DNA of 64,000 nucleotides from Listeria booriae (GTDB lineage: Bacteria; Bacillota; Bacilli; Lactobacillales; Listeriaceae): the NCBI RefSeq assembly GCF_000766865.1, contig NZ_JNFA01000023.1, positions 294,815-358,814 of the forward strand. The letters run 5' to 3'. The notes under the pieces are model-generated. The model made no database searches and had not been told where the DNA came from. It saw nothing but the letters and a program-made list of their open reading frames with translations. The translations under genes and the position numbers were made by a program. Below, in pieces: positions 1 to 9,107 of the stretch. How positions within the stretch are numbered: the first letter of the stretch is position 1; the number at the start of each line of letters is the position of its first letter.

Positions 1-54
1 CATCAGCACCGCTGCAATAATAACCACACCAAAAACACGAACTAATTGCTTCAT
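1..54 (-). CDS. potD: PotD, spermidine/putrescine-binding protein (N-terminal fragment)
   Basis: Only the first 18 codons are inside the window and the gene continues past the left edge. They read MKQLVRVFGVVIIAAVLM, a basic start followed by a hydrophobic stretch, as expected for the signal peptide of an extracellular substrate-binding lipoprotein. The ATG overlaps the TGA of potC (ATGA at 51-54), so the gene is translationally coupled as the last member of the pot operon. The PotD identity rests on operon position (after potA, potB, potC), not on the protein itself. Confidence 0.8.
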   Translation of the reverse strand, partial: MKQLVRVFGVVIIAAVLM

Positions 55-860
55 TTTGGCGGCACCTCCAATCCTTGCGTGCCCTTCGCGTTCCGTTTGT
101 TAATGAAGTAATAACCAATAACAAGCACGATTGTGAATAGGAATAGCAACGTCGACAAGGCATTAATCGAAAGCGAAATCCCTTGGCGCGCCCGCGAGTA
201 AATCTCAACAGACAGTGTTGTAAAGCCATTCCCCGTTACAAAAAATGTCACCGCAAAATCATCCAGTGAATACGTCAGCGCCATGAAAAAGCCAGCAAAA
301 ACGCCAGGCGCAATGTACGGCAAAATCACTTTGCTAAGCACGTTCCATTGGCTAGCACCTAAATCACGCGCTGCATCAATCAATGTTGGGCTCATCTCTT
401 GTAATTTCGGCAATACCATCAAGACAACAATCGGAATACTAAACGCAATATGCGAAACAAGTACCGAAATAAAGCCTAATTTCACACCTAAAATCGTGAA
501 GAAAATCAAAAATGATGCCCCAATAACAACATCTGGACTTACAATTAAAACATTGTTCAAACTAAGCAAGGAGTTTTTCGTGAATGGCCGCGGCATGTAG
601 CGAATCGCAAGCGCACCAAGCACCCCGAAAATCGTCGCAATCACTGATGAAAGCAAAGCGACCACAAACGTATTCAACACAATGATTAACAATCGCGTAT
701 CCTGAAAAACCTCTTTATAATAATCTAGCGTAAAACCACTGAAATGGCTCATTTTCCCGCCAGCATTAAAGGAATAAAACATCAAATAAAAGATTGGTGC
801 ATACAAAACAATGAATACGACGGCTAAATAAAGTTTGCCCCATTTGTTTCCTTTTTTCAT
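51..860 (-). CDS. potC: PotC, polyamine ABC transporter permease
   Basis: Inner permease of the spermidine/putrescine importer, 269 residues and full length for the family. It has six predicted membrane segments and the EAA-type cytoplasmic loop QEMSPTLIDAARDLGAS near residues 153-169, which docks on the PotA ATPase. The start ATG lies inside the potB stop (ATGA, 857-860) and the stop overlaps the potD start, so translation of potB, potC and potD is coupled. Family knowledge: PotB and PotC form the heterodimeric channel. I saw no internal defect. Confidence 0.95.
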   Translation of the reverse strand: MKKGNKWGKLYLAVVFIVLYAPIFYLMFYSFNAGGKMSHFSGFTLDYYKEVFQDTRLLIIVLNTFVVALLSSVIATIFGVLGALAIRYMPRPFTKNSLLSLNNVLIVSPDVVIGASFLIFFTILGVKLGFISVLVSHIAFSIPIVVLMVLPKLQEMSPTLIDAARDLGASQWNVLSKVILPYIAPGVFAGFFMALTYSLDDFAVTFFVTGNGFTTLSVEIYSRARQGISLSINALSTLLFLFTIVLVIGYYFINKRNAKGTQGLEVPPK

Positions 861-1663
861 TTCGCCGCCCCTTTCCGTTTCGCGCCAGAAACAAACATAA
901 TAATAATCATCGCGATGATTAGGAATACACCGATTGTCGCGCCCATTCCCCAGTCTTGCGTCACTAAGAAATGTTCTTCAATCGCGGTCCCAAGCGTAAT
1001 AACGCGGTTTCCAGCAATTAACCTAGTAATCATGAATAGCGAAAGCGCAGGAATAAACACCGCTTGGCAACCCGCTTTCACGCCATCCAGCGTAATCGGG
1101 AACACGACACGCCAGAACGTTGTCCAACGAGAAGCTCCCAAGTCTTGCGCCGCATTCGTTAACGATGGACTCATCTCCTCCAACGCATTAAAAATCGGCA
1201 AAATCATAAATGGAATAAAAATATACGTCGATACAAACAAGAAACTAAAATCCGTAAACAAAATCTGCTTCGTACCAACACCAATAAATCTCAAAAACTG
1301 ATTCGCCGTCCCGTAAGTCCCGAAAATCCCCATAAACGCATAGGCTTTGAGCAACAAATTAATCCATGTCGGCAAAATAATCAGTAGCAACCACAGCTGC
1401 TTATGCTTTAATTTCGTCAAAACAAGCGCCGTCGGATACGAAATCAGTAACGTAAATAACATAATTAAAAACGCATACCAAAACGAACTCAGCGTCATTT
1501 TTAAATAAACTGGCGTGAAAAAATCAACATAATTCGAAAACGTTAAATTCCCGTCAATATCAAAAAACGAGTAATACACAATTAACAAAATCGGTGCGAT
1601 AACAAATAATAAAATCCAGATGGCATAAGGAACAAGGTAGAATGTACGCGCTCGCTTTGTCAT
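857..1663 (-). CDS. potB: PotB, polyamine ABC transporter permease
   Basis: Second permease of the polyamine importer, 268 residues, six predicted membrane helices. The loop EEMSPSLTNAAQDLGAS is the EAA motif contacting PotA. The gene sits 3 bp after the potA stop and overlaps potC by 4 bp. Sequence and order (regulator, A, B, C, D) match the standard Pot operon of Firmicutes. PotB is assigned over PotC because it comes first after potA and begins with the longer basic N-terminus typical of PotB. Confidence 0.95.
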   Translation of the reverse strand: MTKRARTFYLVPYAIWILLFVIAPILLIVYYSFFDIDGNLTFSNYVDFFTPVYLKMTLSSFWYAFLIMLFTLLISYPTALVLTKLKHKQLWLLLIILPTWINLLLKAYAFMGIFGTYGTANQFLRFIGVGTKQILFTDFSFLFVSTYIFIPFMILPIFNALEEMSPSLTNAAQDLGASRWTTFWRVVFPITLDGVKAGCQAVFIPALSLFMITRLIAGNRVITLGTAIEEHFLVTQDWGMGATIGVFLIIAMIIIMFVSGAKRKGAAK

Positions 1664-1666
1664 CGC

Positions 1667-2758
1667 TTACGCCTCTTCATAACTTTCCAGACGCGCATCG
1701 AACTCTTCTTCTGTCTCGCCAAGGCGCATGACGTGAATCGCCTCAGGATCGAATGCTAAGCCTAATTTTTCACCGATTTTTGCTTTTTTCGTAGAATGAA
1801 CCAGCCACTCGTTGCCATCTTCATCAATACAACCAATTTCGTAATGCACCCCGCGGAACAAGACCCAGTCGACTGTGACACGCAAATTGCCTTTTTCTTC
1901 GGTCGTAATTTCCAAATCCTCAGGGCGAATAATCACTTCCACAACCTCATTCGGGTTGAAACCTTGGTCGACACATTCAAAACGACGCTCCACAAATTCC
2001 ACTTCGAAATCTTGAATCATCTTCCCAGAAACAATGTTCGACTCTCCAATAAAGTCCGCCACAAAGCGATTAATCGGCTCATCGTAAATATCAATCGGCG
2101 TTCCACTTTGCTGAATCTCGCCTTTATTCAAAACAAAAATCTCATCACTCATCGCAAGCGCTTCTTCCTGATCATGCGTCACAAAAATAAACGTAATACC
2201 AAGTCGGCGCTGCAAATCACGCAATTCATACTGCATTTCCGTACGCAATTTCAAATCCAGTGCAGACAACGGCTCATCCAGCAAAATAACTTCCGGCTCA
2301 TTCACAATCGCGCGAGCAATCGCCACACGTTGACGCTGACCACCAGACATCTCCGTAATCTCCCGTTTTTCATAACCAGCTAAGTTCACAAAACGCAAGG
2401 CTTCCACGACTTTTTGCTGAATCACGTCTTTCTTCATTTTCTTAATACGCAAGCCAAAAGCCACGTTTTCAAAGACATTCAAATGCGGAAATAACGCATA
2501 ATCCTGAAAAACCGTGTTTACAGGTCGCTTGTTCGCTGGAATTTCATTAATGACCTTATCGTTTAGAAAAATCTTGCCATCACTCGCCTCTAAAAAACCA
2601 GCAATCAGGCGCAAAATCGTCGTTTTACCACAACCAGAAGGTCCGAGTAACGTATAAAATTTCCCTTTTTCAATCTCAAAACTAACATTATCAAGTACCG
2701 GTGGGTCATTATCGAACTGCTTTGTTACATTTTCAAAGCGAATAATTGTTTCTGCCAT
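1667..2758 (-). CDS. potA: PotA, polyamine ABC transporter ATPase
   Basis: ATPase of the polyamine importer, 363 residues. Walker A GPSGCGKT is at 39-46, the Q-loop FQDYALF near 84-90, the signature MSGGQ at 137-141 and Walker B VILLDE at 157-162. The C-terminal third is the TOBE-type regulatory domain. I chose the ATG at 2758 because GGAGG lies 8 nt upstream; the longer open frame to 2794 has no such site and would run into the regulator gene. The stop lies 3 bp before potB. Confidence 0.95.
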   Translation of the reverse strand: MAETIIRFENVTKQFDNDPPVLDNVSFEIEKGKFYTLLGPSGCGKTTILRLIAGFLEASDGKIFLNDKVINEIPANKRPVNTVFQDYALFPHLNVFENVAFGLRIKKMKKDVIQQKVVEALRFVNLAGYEKREITEMSGGQRQRVAIARAIVNEPEVILLDEPLSALDLKLRTEMQYELRDLQRRLGITFIFVTHDQEEALAMSDEIFVLNKGEIQQSGTPIDIYDEPINRFVADFIGESNIVSGKMIQDFEVEFVERRFECVDQGFNPNEVVEVIIRPEDLEITTEEKGNLRVTVDWVLFRGVHYEIGCIDEDGNEWLVHSTKKAKIGEKLGLAFDPEAIHVMRLGETEEEFDARLESYEEA

Positions 2759-2771
2759 CCGTGTTTCCTCC

Positions 2772-3314
2772 TTACAAATACGAATCCGTCGCAACCAGAA
2801 TTACGGTCGCCGGCGTGTCTTCTTCATTACAAATTTGATGTTCATCCGAAGCATGGAAATAAATCGCTTCCCCTTGTTTTGCAGTATATGTTTTTTTACC
2901 TAATTTAATCGTTACTTTGCCTTCTAATACATAGGCGAATGTTTCTGAAAGTGAGGGCTCGAACTGCTTGAATGCCCCTTTGGCAAACAATGTGACATAG
3001 ACCGGTTCCATTTCTTTCTCGTTAGACTCTGGAACAAGCCACTTTACTTGATACCCTTTTTCCTCATCTTCAAAAAAAGTATGCTCCGTTTCGTCGTACA
3101 CCACTTTTTGTTCCTGCTCTTCTTCATCGAAAAATTCCTTCGGTGTACAGCCAAGCACTTCTAAAATGTCAAATAACGTTTCAATGGAAGGCGAGCTTAA
3201 ATCGCGCTCTAATTGCGATATGTAGCCCTTCGTCAAGTCCGTTCGTTCCCCAAGCTCTTCTTGCGTCAAATTCTTACTAAGTCGTAAATTCTTAATCCGC
3301 TTCCCTATATCCAT
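2772..3314 (-). CDS. XRE-family regulator with C-terminal cupin domain, likely Pot operon repressor
   Basis: 180 residues. An N-terminal helix-turn-helix (about 6-60, with [21 protein letters not shown] as the recognition region) is joined by an acidic linker (EEEQEQ) to a cupin domain (about 110-178). This architecture is shared with PuuR-type regulators, whose cupin senses a small ligand. As first gene of the pot operon it ends 13 bp before potA, so it probably controls its own transcription and that of potABCD through the two operators at 3333-3381. Repression by polyamine is an inference. Confidence 0.85.
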   Translation of the reverse strand: MDIGKRIKNLRLSKNLTQEELGERTDLTKGYISQLERDLSSPSIETLFDILEVLGCTPKEFFDEEEQEQKVVYDETEHTFFEDEEKGYQVKWLVPESNEKEMEPVYVTLFAKGAFKQFEPSLSETFAYVLEGKVTIKLGKKTYTAKQGEAIYFHASDEHQICNEEDTPATVILVATDSYL

Positions 3315-3332
3315 AGTCGCAACCTTCCTGTT

Positions 3333-3381
3333 AGTTTAGTAGAAGTAAACTCTAAGTCAGTATTGTTTAGTAATATTAAAC
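3333..3381. promoter_or_regulatory. Paired 17-19 bp inverted-repeat operators of the pot operon
   Basis: Two copies of GTTTA-N7-TAAAC are present: AGTTTAGTAGAAGTAAACT at 3333-3351 and GTTTAGTAATATTAAAC at 3365-3381. Their centres are 31 bp apart, about three helical turns, so two dimers would sit on the same face of the DNA. Both lie between the predicted -10 box (3406-3411) and the regulator start codon, a position suited to repression. The adjacent XRE-cupin protein is the obvious binder. Confidence 0.7.
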
Positions 3382-3405
3382 TTCATGTTTACCACAGCAA
3401 TGACT

Positions 3406-3435
3406 ATTATACAACACGAAGCCGCTTCCCCGCAA
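3406..3435 (-). promoter_or_regulatory. Predicted sigma-A promoter of the pot operon
   Basis: On the minus strand TTGCGG (3430-3435) and TATAAT (3406-3411) are separated by 18 bp, predicting a start near 3399. The two operators lie just downstream, in the first 70 transcribed bases. Confidence 0.65.
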
Positions 3436-3449
3436 TACTTTTTTATGAA

Positions 3450-3486
3450 AAAAACTAATGAAGCTCCCGTTGCTCCATTAGTTTTT
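3450..3486 (-). terminator. Intrinsic terminator after the antiporter gene
   Basis: Minus-strand hairpin with arms ACTAATGGAGC and GAGCTTCATTAGT around a short loop, followed by a run of seven T. It ends the relP-antiporter transcript. Confidence 0.8.
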
Positions 3487-3492
3487 GCTCAT

Positions 3493-5553
3493 TTATGCTA
3501 AGTCTTCTGTTCCTAAATAATATGTCTCGTATAAACTTAGATTTTGTCGTAGTTCACGTGCTAGATCACGCGAAATCTTGCCTTTTTCAAATAGTTCTTG
3601 AATGATGTCTCGTTCCAGTTGGACGGCTTGTAGTTGGACATCTTTTTTCTGTTGTTCGAATTTCTCTCTTGATTTTGGTACGACGCGATCACGGCGCATT
3701 TGTTCTGCCACGCGTTTGTTTTCATTGATGAGCGGCCAAATAACGGCTGGGTTCATGTCGCCAATGCGTTCGTTTAATTTCTCCGTCACGAACGCTGCAT
3801 TTTTCTCACGTAGCGAACGGATGATTTCCATTTGCTCGCGGCCACGCTCTGGATCTTGTTTCATTTCAGCAATTCGCTCTCTCGCTCTCTTCCACTCTTT
3901 TGGATGTAAAAGCTGGCGAGTTAGACGCTTGGCCATCATTCCCATCATGCGATAACGCGTTTTTAATTTGTGCGTCAAAGCATTTTCTAACGCATCGATG
4001 TATTTTTCATAGCGGTATGCTGTTTTTTCATCAATTTCGCCGTTTTTAAGAAGGAGCTGGGTATTTTCGCGTTCCCAGCCTAAAATCTCTAAGCGTAATT
4101 GTTGCTGACCAATCTCGATGTCCCGCTGTTTCGTCATATCTAAATCTTGTTTTTGCACATCGCGCATCCGTTGACGATAATCATCCATCACGGCTTGTGC
4201 TGCGGCTTTGTTTTCGGCGTCTACTTCTTTGCCGAGGTTCTCAATCACATAACGGTAAACCGTCAGCTTCATCGTTTGCTCCGCGCGCGGGCTATCAGAT
4301 TTCGTCTCATCTTTTCGAGCCAAAATTGGCAAAATCGCCGTCGCAATAATCAGCGAGCACAAAATAACGCCTGATGCGATGCAAATAATGAGCGAGCGCT
4401 GCGGGAACGGGCTACCATCGCCAAGTACAAACGGAATCGACAGCGCCGAAGCTAGCGTTACCGCCCCACGTACTCCGGACAGCGATGTTAACACCGTGGC
4501 GCGCAGATTCGGCTTACTCATATCCTCTTTTTTCATTAAATGCGGGATGAGCCAGCCAAAGTGAATCCACAAGAAGCGAATCGCAATAAGCCCAAATGTG
4601 ATGAGTAAAATATAGAACAGCACTTGTAAATTACTAATTCCCGAGTTTTCCCATACGACTTGAATAATATCTGGTAATTGTGTTCCTAAAATAATAAACA
4701 CTAAACCGTTCAACACAAAAATAATAACCGACCAAGTTCCCTGTGATACCACGTTTAGCTTCACAGACATCGGGTCCATTTTCTTTCTTTCAAAAGCGTG
4801 CATAATTCCGGCAGCAACAACAGCTAGAATTCCTGAAACATGAAATTCTTCTGCCACCAAATAAATCACAAATGGCGTCAAAATTTGAATTAACATATGT
4901 AACGTGACATCTTCCATGCCCAGCTTACGCATCCATTTTAAAAACCGAAATTTAATAAAAGTTAGCACGAGACCACAAATAATCCCGCCGACTGCAACCA
5001 CAACAAATTCAACAGAAGCATCCCAAAGTGAGAACACGCCAGTTACCATCGCTGCAATCGCAAATTGGAACGCTACAAGGCCCGATGCGTCATTCATGAG
5101 CGCCTCGCCTTCCAGCAAATGCGTAATTTTTTTTGGCAAATCAATACGTCCCGATAAAGAGCCTACTGCTACAGCATCTGTTGGCGCAAGTGCCGCTGCC
5201 AGTGCAAAAGCTGCCGCGAGCGGTATCGTCGGAATCATCCAATTGACGAAATAACCAACCACAAGCACCGTTACAAAAACGAGCCCTAACGCTAACATCA
5301 AAATCGGTGCCCGCAAATTCCAAAGCGCCTGGCGATCTGATCTTTTCCCATCATTAAATAGTAGCGGTGCGATAAACAGCACTAAAAATAATTCTGGATT
5401 TAAATTCAACTCAAAAGCGAGCGGTAAAAACGCCACTAGAACCCCTAATCCAATTTGAATTAGCGGTATCGATACGAATGGCACAAACCGGTTGATAACA
5501 TTCGAAATCAAGATGGCAGCTAACATAATGAGTACGTAATAAAATATATCCAC
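3493..5553 (-). CDS. CPA1-family Na+/H+ antiporter with long cytoplasmic tail
   Basis: 686 residues. The N-terminal ~415 residues are a 12-helix monovalent cation/proton antiporter of the NhaP/YvgP type, including the FNDG region, ALAPTDAVAVGS, and EGEALMNDASGLVAFQ, which carries the ND acidic pair expected in the ion site. The last ~270 residues are soluble, highly charged and helical, probably coiled coil, and likely regulatory. It starts 14 bp downstream of relP, so the two are probably co-transcribed. Likely role: Na+/K+ and pH homeostasis at the membrane. Confidence 0.88.
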   Translation of the reverse strand: MDIFYYVLIMLAAILISNVINRFVPFVSIPLIQIGLGVLVAFLPLAFELNLNPELFLVLFIAPLLFNDGKRSDRQALWNLRAPILMLALGLVFVTVLVVGYFVNWMIPTIPLAAAFALAAALAPTDAVAVGSLSGRIDLPKKITHLLEGEALMNDASGLVAFQFAIAAMVTGVFSLWDASVEFVVVAVGGIICGLVLTFIKFRFLKWMRKLGMEDVTLHMLIQILTPFVIYLVAEEFHVSGILAVVAAGIMHAFERKKMDPMSVKLNVVSQGTWSVIIFVLNGLVFIILGTQLPDIIQVVWENSGISNLQVLFYILLITFGLIAIRFLWIHFGWLIPHLMKKEDMSKPNLRATVLTSLSGVRGAVTLASALSIPFVLGDGSPFPQRSLIICIASGVILCSLIIATAILPILARKDETKSDSPRAEQTMKLTVYRYVIENLGKEVDAENKAAAQAVMDDYRQRMRDVQKQDLDMTKQRDIEIGQQQLRLEILGWERENTQLLLKNGEIDEKTAYRYEKYIDALENALTHKLKTRYRMMGMMAKRLTRQLLHPKEWKRARERIAEMKQDPERGREQMEIIRSLREKNAAFVTEKLNERIGDMNPAVIWPLINENKRVAEQMRRDRVVPKSREKFEQQKKDVQLQAVQLERDIIQELFEKGKISRDLARELRQNLSLYETYYLGTEDLA

Positions 5554-5567
5554 CTTTTTTCCTCCCC

Positions 5568-6212
5568 TTACTCCTTGCCTTCTACCTCATTTTTATACTG
5601 GTCAATTTCATCATTTAAATATTTCATCTTGTCATCTAAATGCTGAATAATCGCCGCAGCCTCGTACAACTCTTGCGTCAAATGCGCCGGGGCCGTTGAT
5701 TTATACTTATAATAAATCTTATGCTCGAGACTTGCCCAAAAATCCATGGCAACCGTGCGAATTTGAATTTCAACACACATTTTGCGCGATGTATTCGTTA
5801 AGAAAATCGGCACTTCGCAAATTAAATGAAAACTCCGATAACCATTTGGCTTAGGATTCTCCACATAATCTTTCACATTTAAAATAGTCATATCATCTTG
5901 GTTCGCTAGCATCTCATAGATTTTATAAATATCGGAAACAAAAGAACAAGTGATACGGATTCCCGCGATGTCACGAACGTGAGCATAGGCGTTCTCCGGC
6001 GTGATATCTAAGCCTTTTCGTTCTAGCTTTGTTGTAATACTTTCGAAGCTTTTCACACGTGATTTCAAATGTTCCATCGGATTATAATCATGAATAAATT
6101 GAAACTCATCATTTAAGATTTTTAACTTCGTATTGACTTCCTCTAAGGCGAAACGATGCATTAACATCACATTACGCCATTCTTTTAGCTCTTTTATAGA
6201 AGGTTGCTGCAC
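5568..6212 (-). CDS. relP: RelP-type small alarmone synthetase
   Basis: 214-residue single-domain (p)ppGpp synthetase. Recognisable blocks are KSRVKSFESI (nucleotide binding), AGIRITCSF, KPNGYRSFHL and EIQIRTVAMDFWASLEHK. There is no hydrolase, TGS or ACT domain. The wording of KSRVKSFESI and PKPNGYRS follows B. subtilis YwaC/RelP more closely than YjbM/RelQ. GTG start with AGAGGAG 8 nt upstream. It is divergent from the LOV receptor and directly upstream of an antiporter. RelP proteins are usually induced by cell-wall or alkaline stress. Confidence 0.92.
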   Translation of the reverse strand: MQQPSIKELKEWRNVMLMHRFALEEVNTKLKILNDEFQFIHDYNPMEHLKSRVKSFESITTKLERKGLDITPENAYAHVRDIAGIRITCSFVSDIYKIYEMLANQDDMTILNVKDYVENPKPNGYRSFHLICEVPIFLTNTSRKMCVEIQIRTVAMDFWASLEHKIYYKYKSTAPAHLTQELYEAAAIIQHLDDKMKYLNDEIDQYKNEVEGKE

Positions 6213-6364
6213 AAAAATAACTCCTCTCTCTTCTTTCTACATTACCTTCTTATGTTACTACATTTTTAAAGTTTTCGCACACCAATTCATTAAAATAAGG
6301 CGATTTCTTACTATTTTATCATCATTTTATTATTTTTAGGATTCCTATTTTTTGTGGTTTTTGG

Positions 6365-6370
6365 TATGAT
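6365..6370 (+). promoter_or_regulatory. Extended -10 promoter for the LOV-STAS gene
   Basis: TGGTATGAT carries the TGn extension and a TATNAT box; no good -35 hexamer is visible upstream. No clear sigma-B (GTTT-N13-15-GGGTAT) site was found, only a poor match with short spacing. Confidence 0.45.
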
Positions 6371-6407
6371 GGGGTTGTGTAAATCAAATGGAATGGGTGT
6401 GTAGCAG

Positions 6408-7181
6408 GTGTTAAACAAGGAAGCGAAGTTACAGTTTCGAATTATTTCTAAAGCATTGGACATGACTAGTGTCGGCGTAGTGATTACAGATGGTGACCTG
6501 CCGAAAAACCCAATTATCTATGTAAACAGTGGATTTGAACGGATTACTGGTTATACATCAGAAGAAGTAATGGGCAAAAACTGCGGTATGCTTCAAGGTC
6601 GCAAAACCGATAAAGCCGCACTTGCAAAAATTAGTCAAGCCGTGAAAAATCGAACAAACGTCAATGTTTTCTTACAAAACTATCGCAAAAATGGCGAGAT
6701 TTTCTTCAACGAACTAACTATCGATCCAATCTACGACGAAGAATCTGGGAAAAACTATTTTATCGGGATTCAAAGAGACGTTACTCGCGAAGAAAAATAC
6801 AAAATGCTACTGGAAGACTCGATCGAAGAAATCGTGAAAATGTCCACACCAATCGTTCCCGTCCAAGAAGGTGTTGCAGTATTGCCGCTAGTTGGCGCGC
6901 TTTCTACCGATCGGTTTGAGGAAATGACGCAAAATGTCGCGTCGTATCTCGATGATAGCCATATTGATTATTTGATTATGGATATTTCAGGTCTTGCGGA
7001 CTTCAATGACGACGTTGCAGCGAATCTCATTAAATTCCTAGCATTGACGAAATTAACTGGCGTTAGCCTAATGTTGACCGGTGTTTCGCCGAAATTCGCG
7101 ATGCTTATGGTCAATTACGATAGCCGCTTACCAAACATTCCTACTTTCAGCACCGTTCGCGAAGCTTTAAAAAACGTCTAA
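6408..7181 (+). CDS. LOV-STAS blue-light photoreceptor
   Basis: 257 residues, orthologous in architecture to B. subtilis YtvA and L. monocytogenes Lmo0799. The LOV domain spans about 14-120: NSGFERITGYT, then GKNCGMLQG with the photoactive cysteine at 59, the FMN-contacting asparagines (NVNVFLQNY, NELTIDPI) and the glutamine in FIGIQRDVT. A linker helix leads to a C-terminal STAS domain (about 150-255). Light adduct formation is relayed to the sigma-B stressosome in known homologues. The GTG start has a weak ribosome site; TAG lies two codons upstream, so it cannot start much earlier. The canonical Arg after the photoactive Cys is replaced by Gly. Confidence 0.92.
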   Translation: MLNKEAKLQFRIISKALDMTSVGVVITDGDLPKNPIIYVNSGFERITGYTSEEVMGKNCGMLQGRKTDKAALAKISQAVKNRTNVNVFLQNYRKNGEIFFNELTIDPIYDEESGKNYFIGIQRDVTREEKYKMLLEDSIEEIVKMSTPIVPVQEGVAVLPLVGALSTDRFEEMTQNVASYLDDSHIDYLIMDISGLADFNDDVAANLIKFLALTKLTGVSLMLTGVSPKFAMLMVNYDSRLPNIPTFSTVREALKNV

Positions 7182-7219
7182 CACCAGGCATCCAAAAACC
7201 GCATTTTTCAAAAAAAGCC

Positions 7220-7248
7220 TTGCATTTACGTGCTAAATTCGTTAGTAT
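7220..7248 (+). promoter_or_regulatory. Promoter of the lysP leader
   Basis: TTGCAT (7220-7225) and TAGTAT (7243-7248) are spaced 17 bp and precede the riboswitch. Confidence 0.6.
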
Positions 7249-7280
7249 AGTACATGAAAAACTTAATAAAATCCTCATCA

Positions 7281-7535
7281 ATGGTGAGGTAGAGGTTGCG
7301 AAATTCACGATTAACGGTTAACGAGGCGCATGACACGCCAATGACTAACCGCGAAAAGGATGCTCGCCGAAGTGAAAATAGGTGTCAGACTATTTAAGCT
7401 GGGGCTGTTATCGAAAGAAACAGAACTGCTGTTTTTGCCAATAGCTTGGCGGGACGGGTGTGCTATCTAATGCTGTTTTGACGTTGGTATTATAGAACTG
7501 GTCTCTTAAGAAACATTTTCGGGATCAGTTTTTTT
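7281..7535 (+). promoter_or_regulatory. L-box lysine riboswitch with terminator
   Basis: The 402-bp gap before lysP holds a lysine aptamer: GAGGTAGAGGTTGCG at its 5' side, then AAGGATGCTCGCCGAAGTG, GCTGGGGCTG and CTTGGCGGGACGGGTG, which are the strictly conserved core blocks of the class. It is followed by a hairpin with arms AACTGGTCTC and GGGATCAGTT (7496-7530) and a T run. In known L-boxes lysine binding favours this terminator, so lysP should be shut off when lysine is plentiful. Confidence 0.95.
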
Positions 7536-7583
7536 GTTCCCAAAACCTCATTTTTCAACTCAGAAAGAAAGGGAGTTTTACAA

Positions 7584-9068
7584 GTGAAAAAAGAACAACA
7601 AGGTCACATACGGAGAGATTTAAAAACGCGACATTTATCGATGATTGCGATTGGGGGCTCGATAGGAACAGGATTATTCTTAGCGAGTGGTAATGCGATT
7701 GCTACGGCTGGCCCTGGTGGCGCATTGGTAGCTTATGCTGCGATTGGTTTAATGGTTTATTTTTTGATGACAAGTCTTGGTGAGATGGCGACGTATATGC
7801 CTGTTTCAGGTTCTTTTAGTACGTATGCTTCGCGCTTTGTTGATCCTGCTTTTGGATTTGCGCTTGGTTGGAACTATTGGTTTAACTGGGCGATTACGCT
7901 TGCTGTTGATATTTCTACGGCGGCACTCATTATTCAGTTCTGGTTTCCGCACGCCCCTGCTTGGTTATGGAGCGCAGTGTTCTTGCTCATTATTTTTGGC
8001 TTGAATGCTCTGTCTGTTAAAGCTTATGGTGAATCGGAATATTGGTTCTCGATTATTAAAGTTATTACGGTGATTGTCTTCTTAATCGTCGGTGTCTTGA
8101 CGATTTTCGGGATTCTCGGCGGTCAATTTATCGGTTTTTCTAATTTTACGACTGGGGATGCACCGTTTAATGGTGGTTTCTTCGCGATACTCGGGACGTT
8201 CTTGCTCGCTGGTTTCTCTTTCCAAGGTACAGAGCTTGTGGGGATTGCTGCTGGGGAGAGCGCGACTCCTGAGAAAAGTGTACCCAAAGCGATTAAGCAA
8301 GTTTTCTGGCGTATTTTACTGTTTTATATCTTTGCGATTTTCGTCATTGGGATGATTATTCCTTATACTAGCCCGAATTTACTCGGCGGCGAAGCAACAG
8401 ATGTAGCGATTAGCCCATTCACACTTGTTTTTGAAAAAGCGGGGTTAGCCATTGCGGCGTCAGTGATGAATGCGGTTATCCTAACTTCGGTATTGTCTGC
8501 TGGTAACTCTGGCCTTTACGCTTCCACACGGATGTTATGGTCGATGGCTAAAGACGGCAAAGCACCGAAATTTCTATCAAAAGTAAATCGTCGCGGTATT
8601 CCGATGGCGGCACTTATTTTGACAACGATTGTTGGTGCGATGACGTTCATTACAACACTTAGCGAAAATGGAACCGTCATTTATACGTGGTTGCTAAGCG
8701 CTTCTGGTCTTACTGGTTTTATTGCTTGGGTTGGGATTGCGATTAGTCATTATCGTTTCCGCCGAGCGTATGTGAAACAAGGGCTGGACTTAAATGCACT
8801 GAAATATAAAGCGAAGTTCTTCCCGTTCGGGCCGCTACTTGCGTTAGTATTATGTATTTTAGTGATTGTCGGGCAAGATTACAACGCGTTCCTACATCCT
8901 GACATTTCCAACCCAGAATGGTGGCAAAAAATTGCGATTTCCTATATCGGACTCCCAATTTTCCTAGCGTTCTGGCTCATCTATAAATTTACGAAAAAAT
9001 CAAAAGTAATTCCGCTTGATGAGTGTTCATTCGATGAACATTCGTATGTAGATGGAAAACGCGATTAA
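7584..9068 (+). CDS. lysP: LysP, lysine-specific amino acid permease
   Basis: 494 residues with 12 predicted membrane helices, APC superfamily (AAT family). Signature regions are RRDLKTRHLSMIAIGGSIG near the N-terminus and GTELVGIAAGES (helix 6). The upstream lysine riboswitch makes lysine by far the most likely substrate. The GTG start has AAAGGGAG 8 nt upstream. Function: proton-coupled lysine uptake across the cytoplasmic membrane. The gene is monocistronic, closed by a strong bidirectional terminator. Confidence 0.95.
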   Translation: MKKEQQGHIRRDLKTRHLSMIAIGGSIGTGLFLASGNAIATAGPGGALVAYAAIGLMVYFLMTSLGEMATYMPVSGSFSTYASRFVDPAFGFALGWNYWFNWAITLAVDISTAALIIQFWFPHAPAWLWSAVFLLIIFGLNALSVKAYGESEYWFSIIKVITVIVFLIVGVLTIFGILGGQFIGFSNFTTGDAPFNGGFFAILGTFLLAGFSFQGTELVGIAAGESATPEKSVPKAIKQVFWRILLFYIFAIFVIGMIIPYTSPNLLGGEATDVAISPFTLVFEKAGLAIAASVMNAVILTSVLSAGNSGLYASTRMLWSMAKDGKAPKFLSKVNRRGIPMAALILTTIVGAMTFITTLSENGTVIYTWLLSASGLTGFIAWVGIAISHYRFRRAYVKQGLDLNALKYKAKFFPFGPLLALVLCILVIVGQDYNAFLHPDISNPEWWQKIAISYIGLPIFLAFWLIYKFTKKSKVIPLDECSFDEHSYVDGKRD

Positions 9069-9070
9069 GA

Positions 9071-9107
9071 AAAAAGCAGATTGGCTCGGGAGCCAATCTG
9101 CTTTTTA
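9071..9107. terminator. Bidirectional terminator between lysP and a MarR gene
   Basis: Perfect 11-bp arms GCAGATTGGCT and AGCCAATCTGC with a 4-base loop, flanked by A6 and T5, so it can serve both convergent genes. Confidence 0.9.

Noticed and set aside
6340..6385. Sigma-B promoter before the LOV-STAS gene
   Set aside because: GTTT and GGGTTG are only 11 bp apart and the -10 match is poor; the extended -10 is a better reading.
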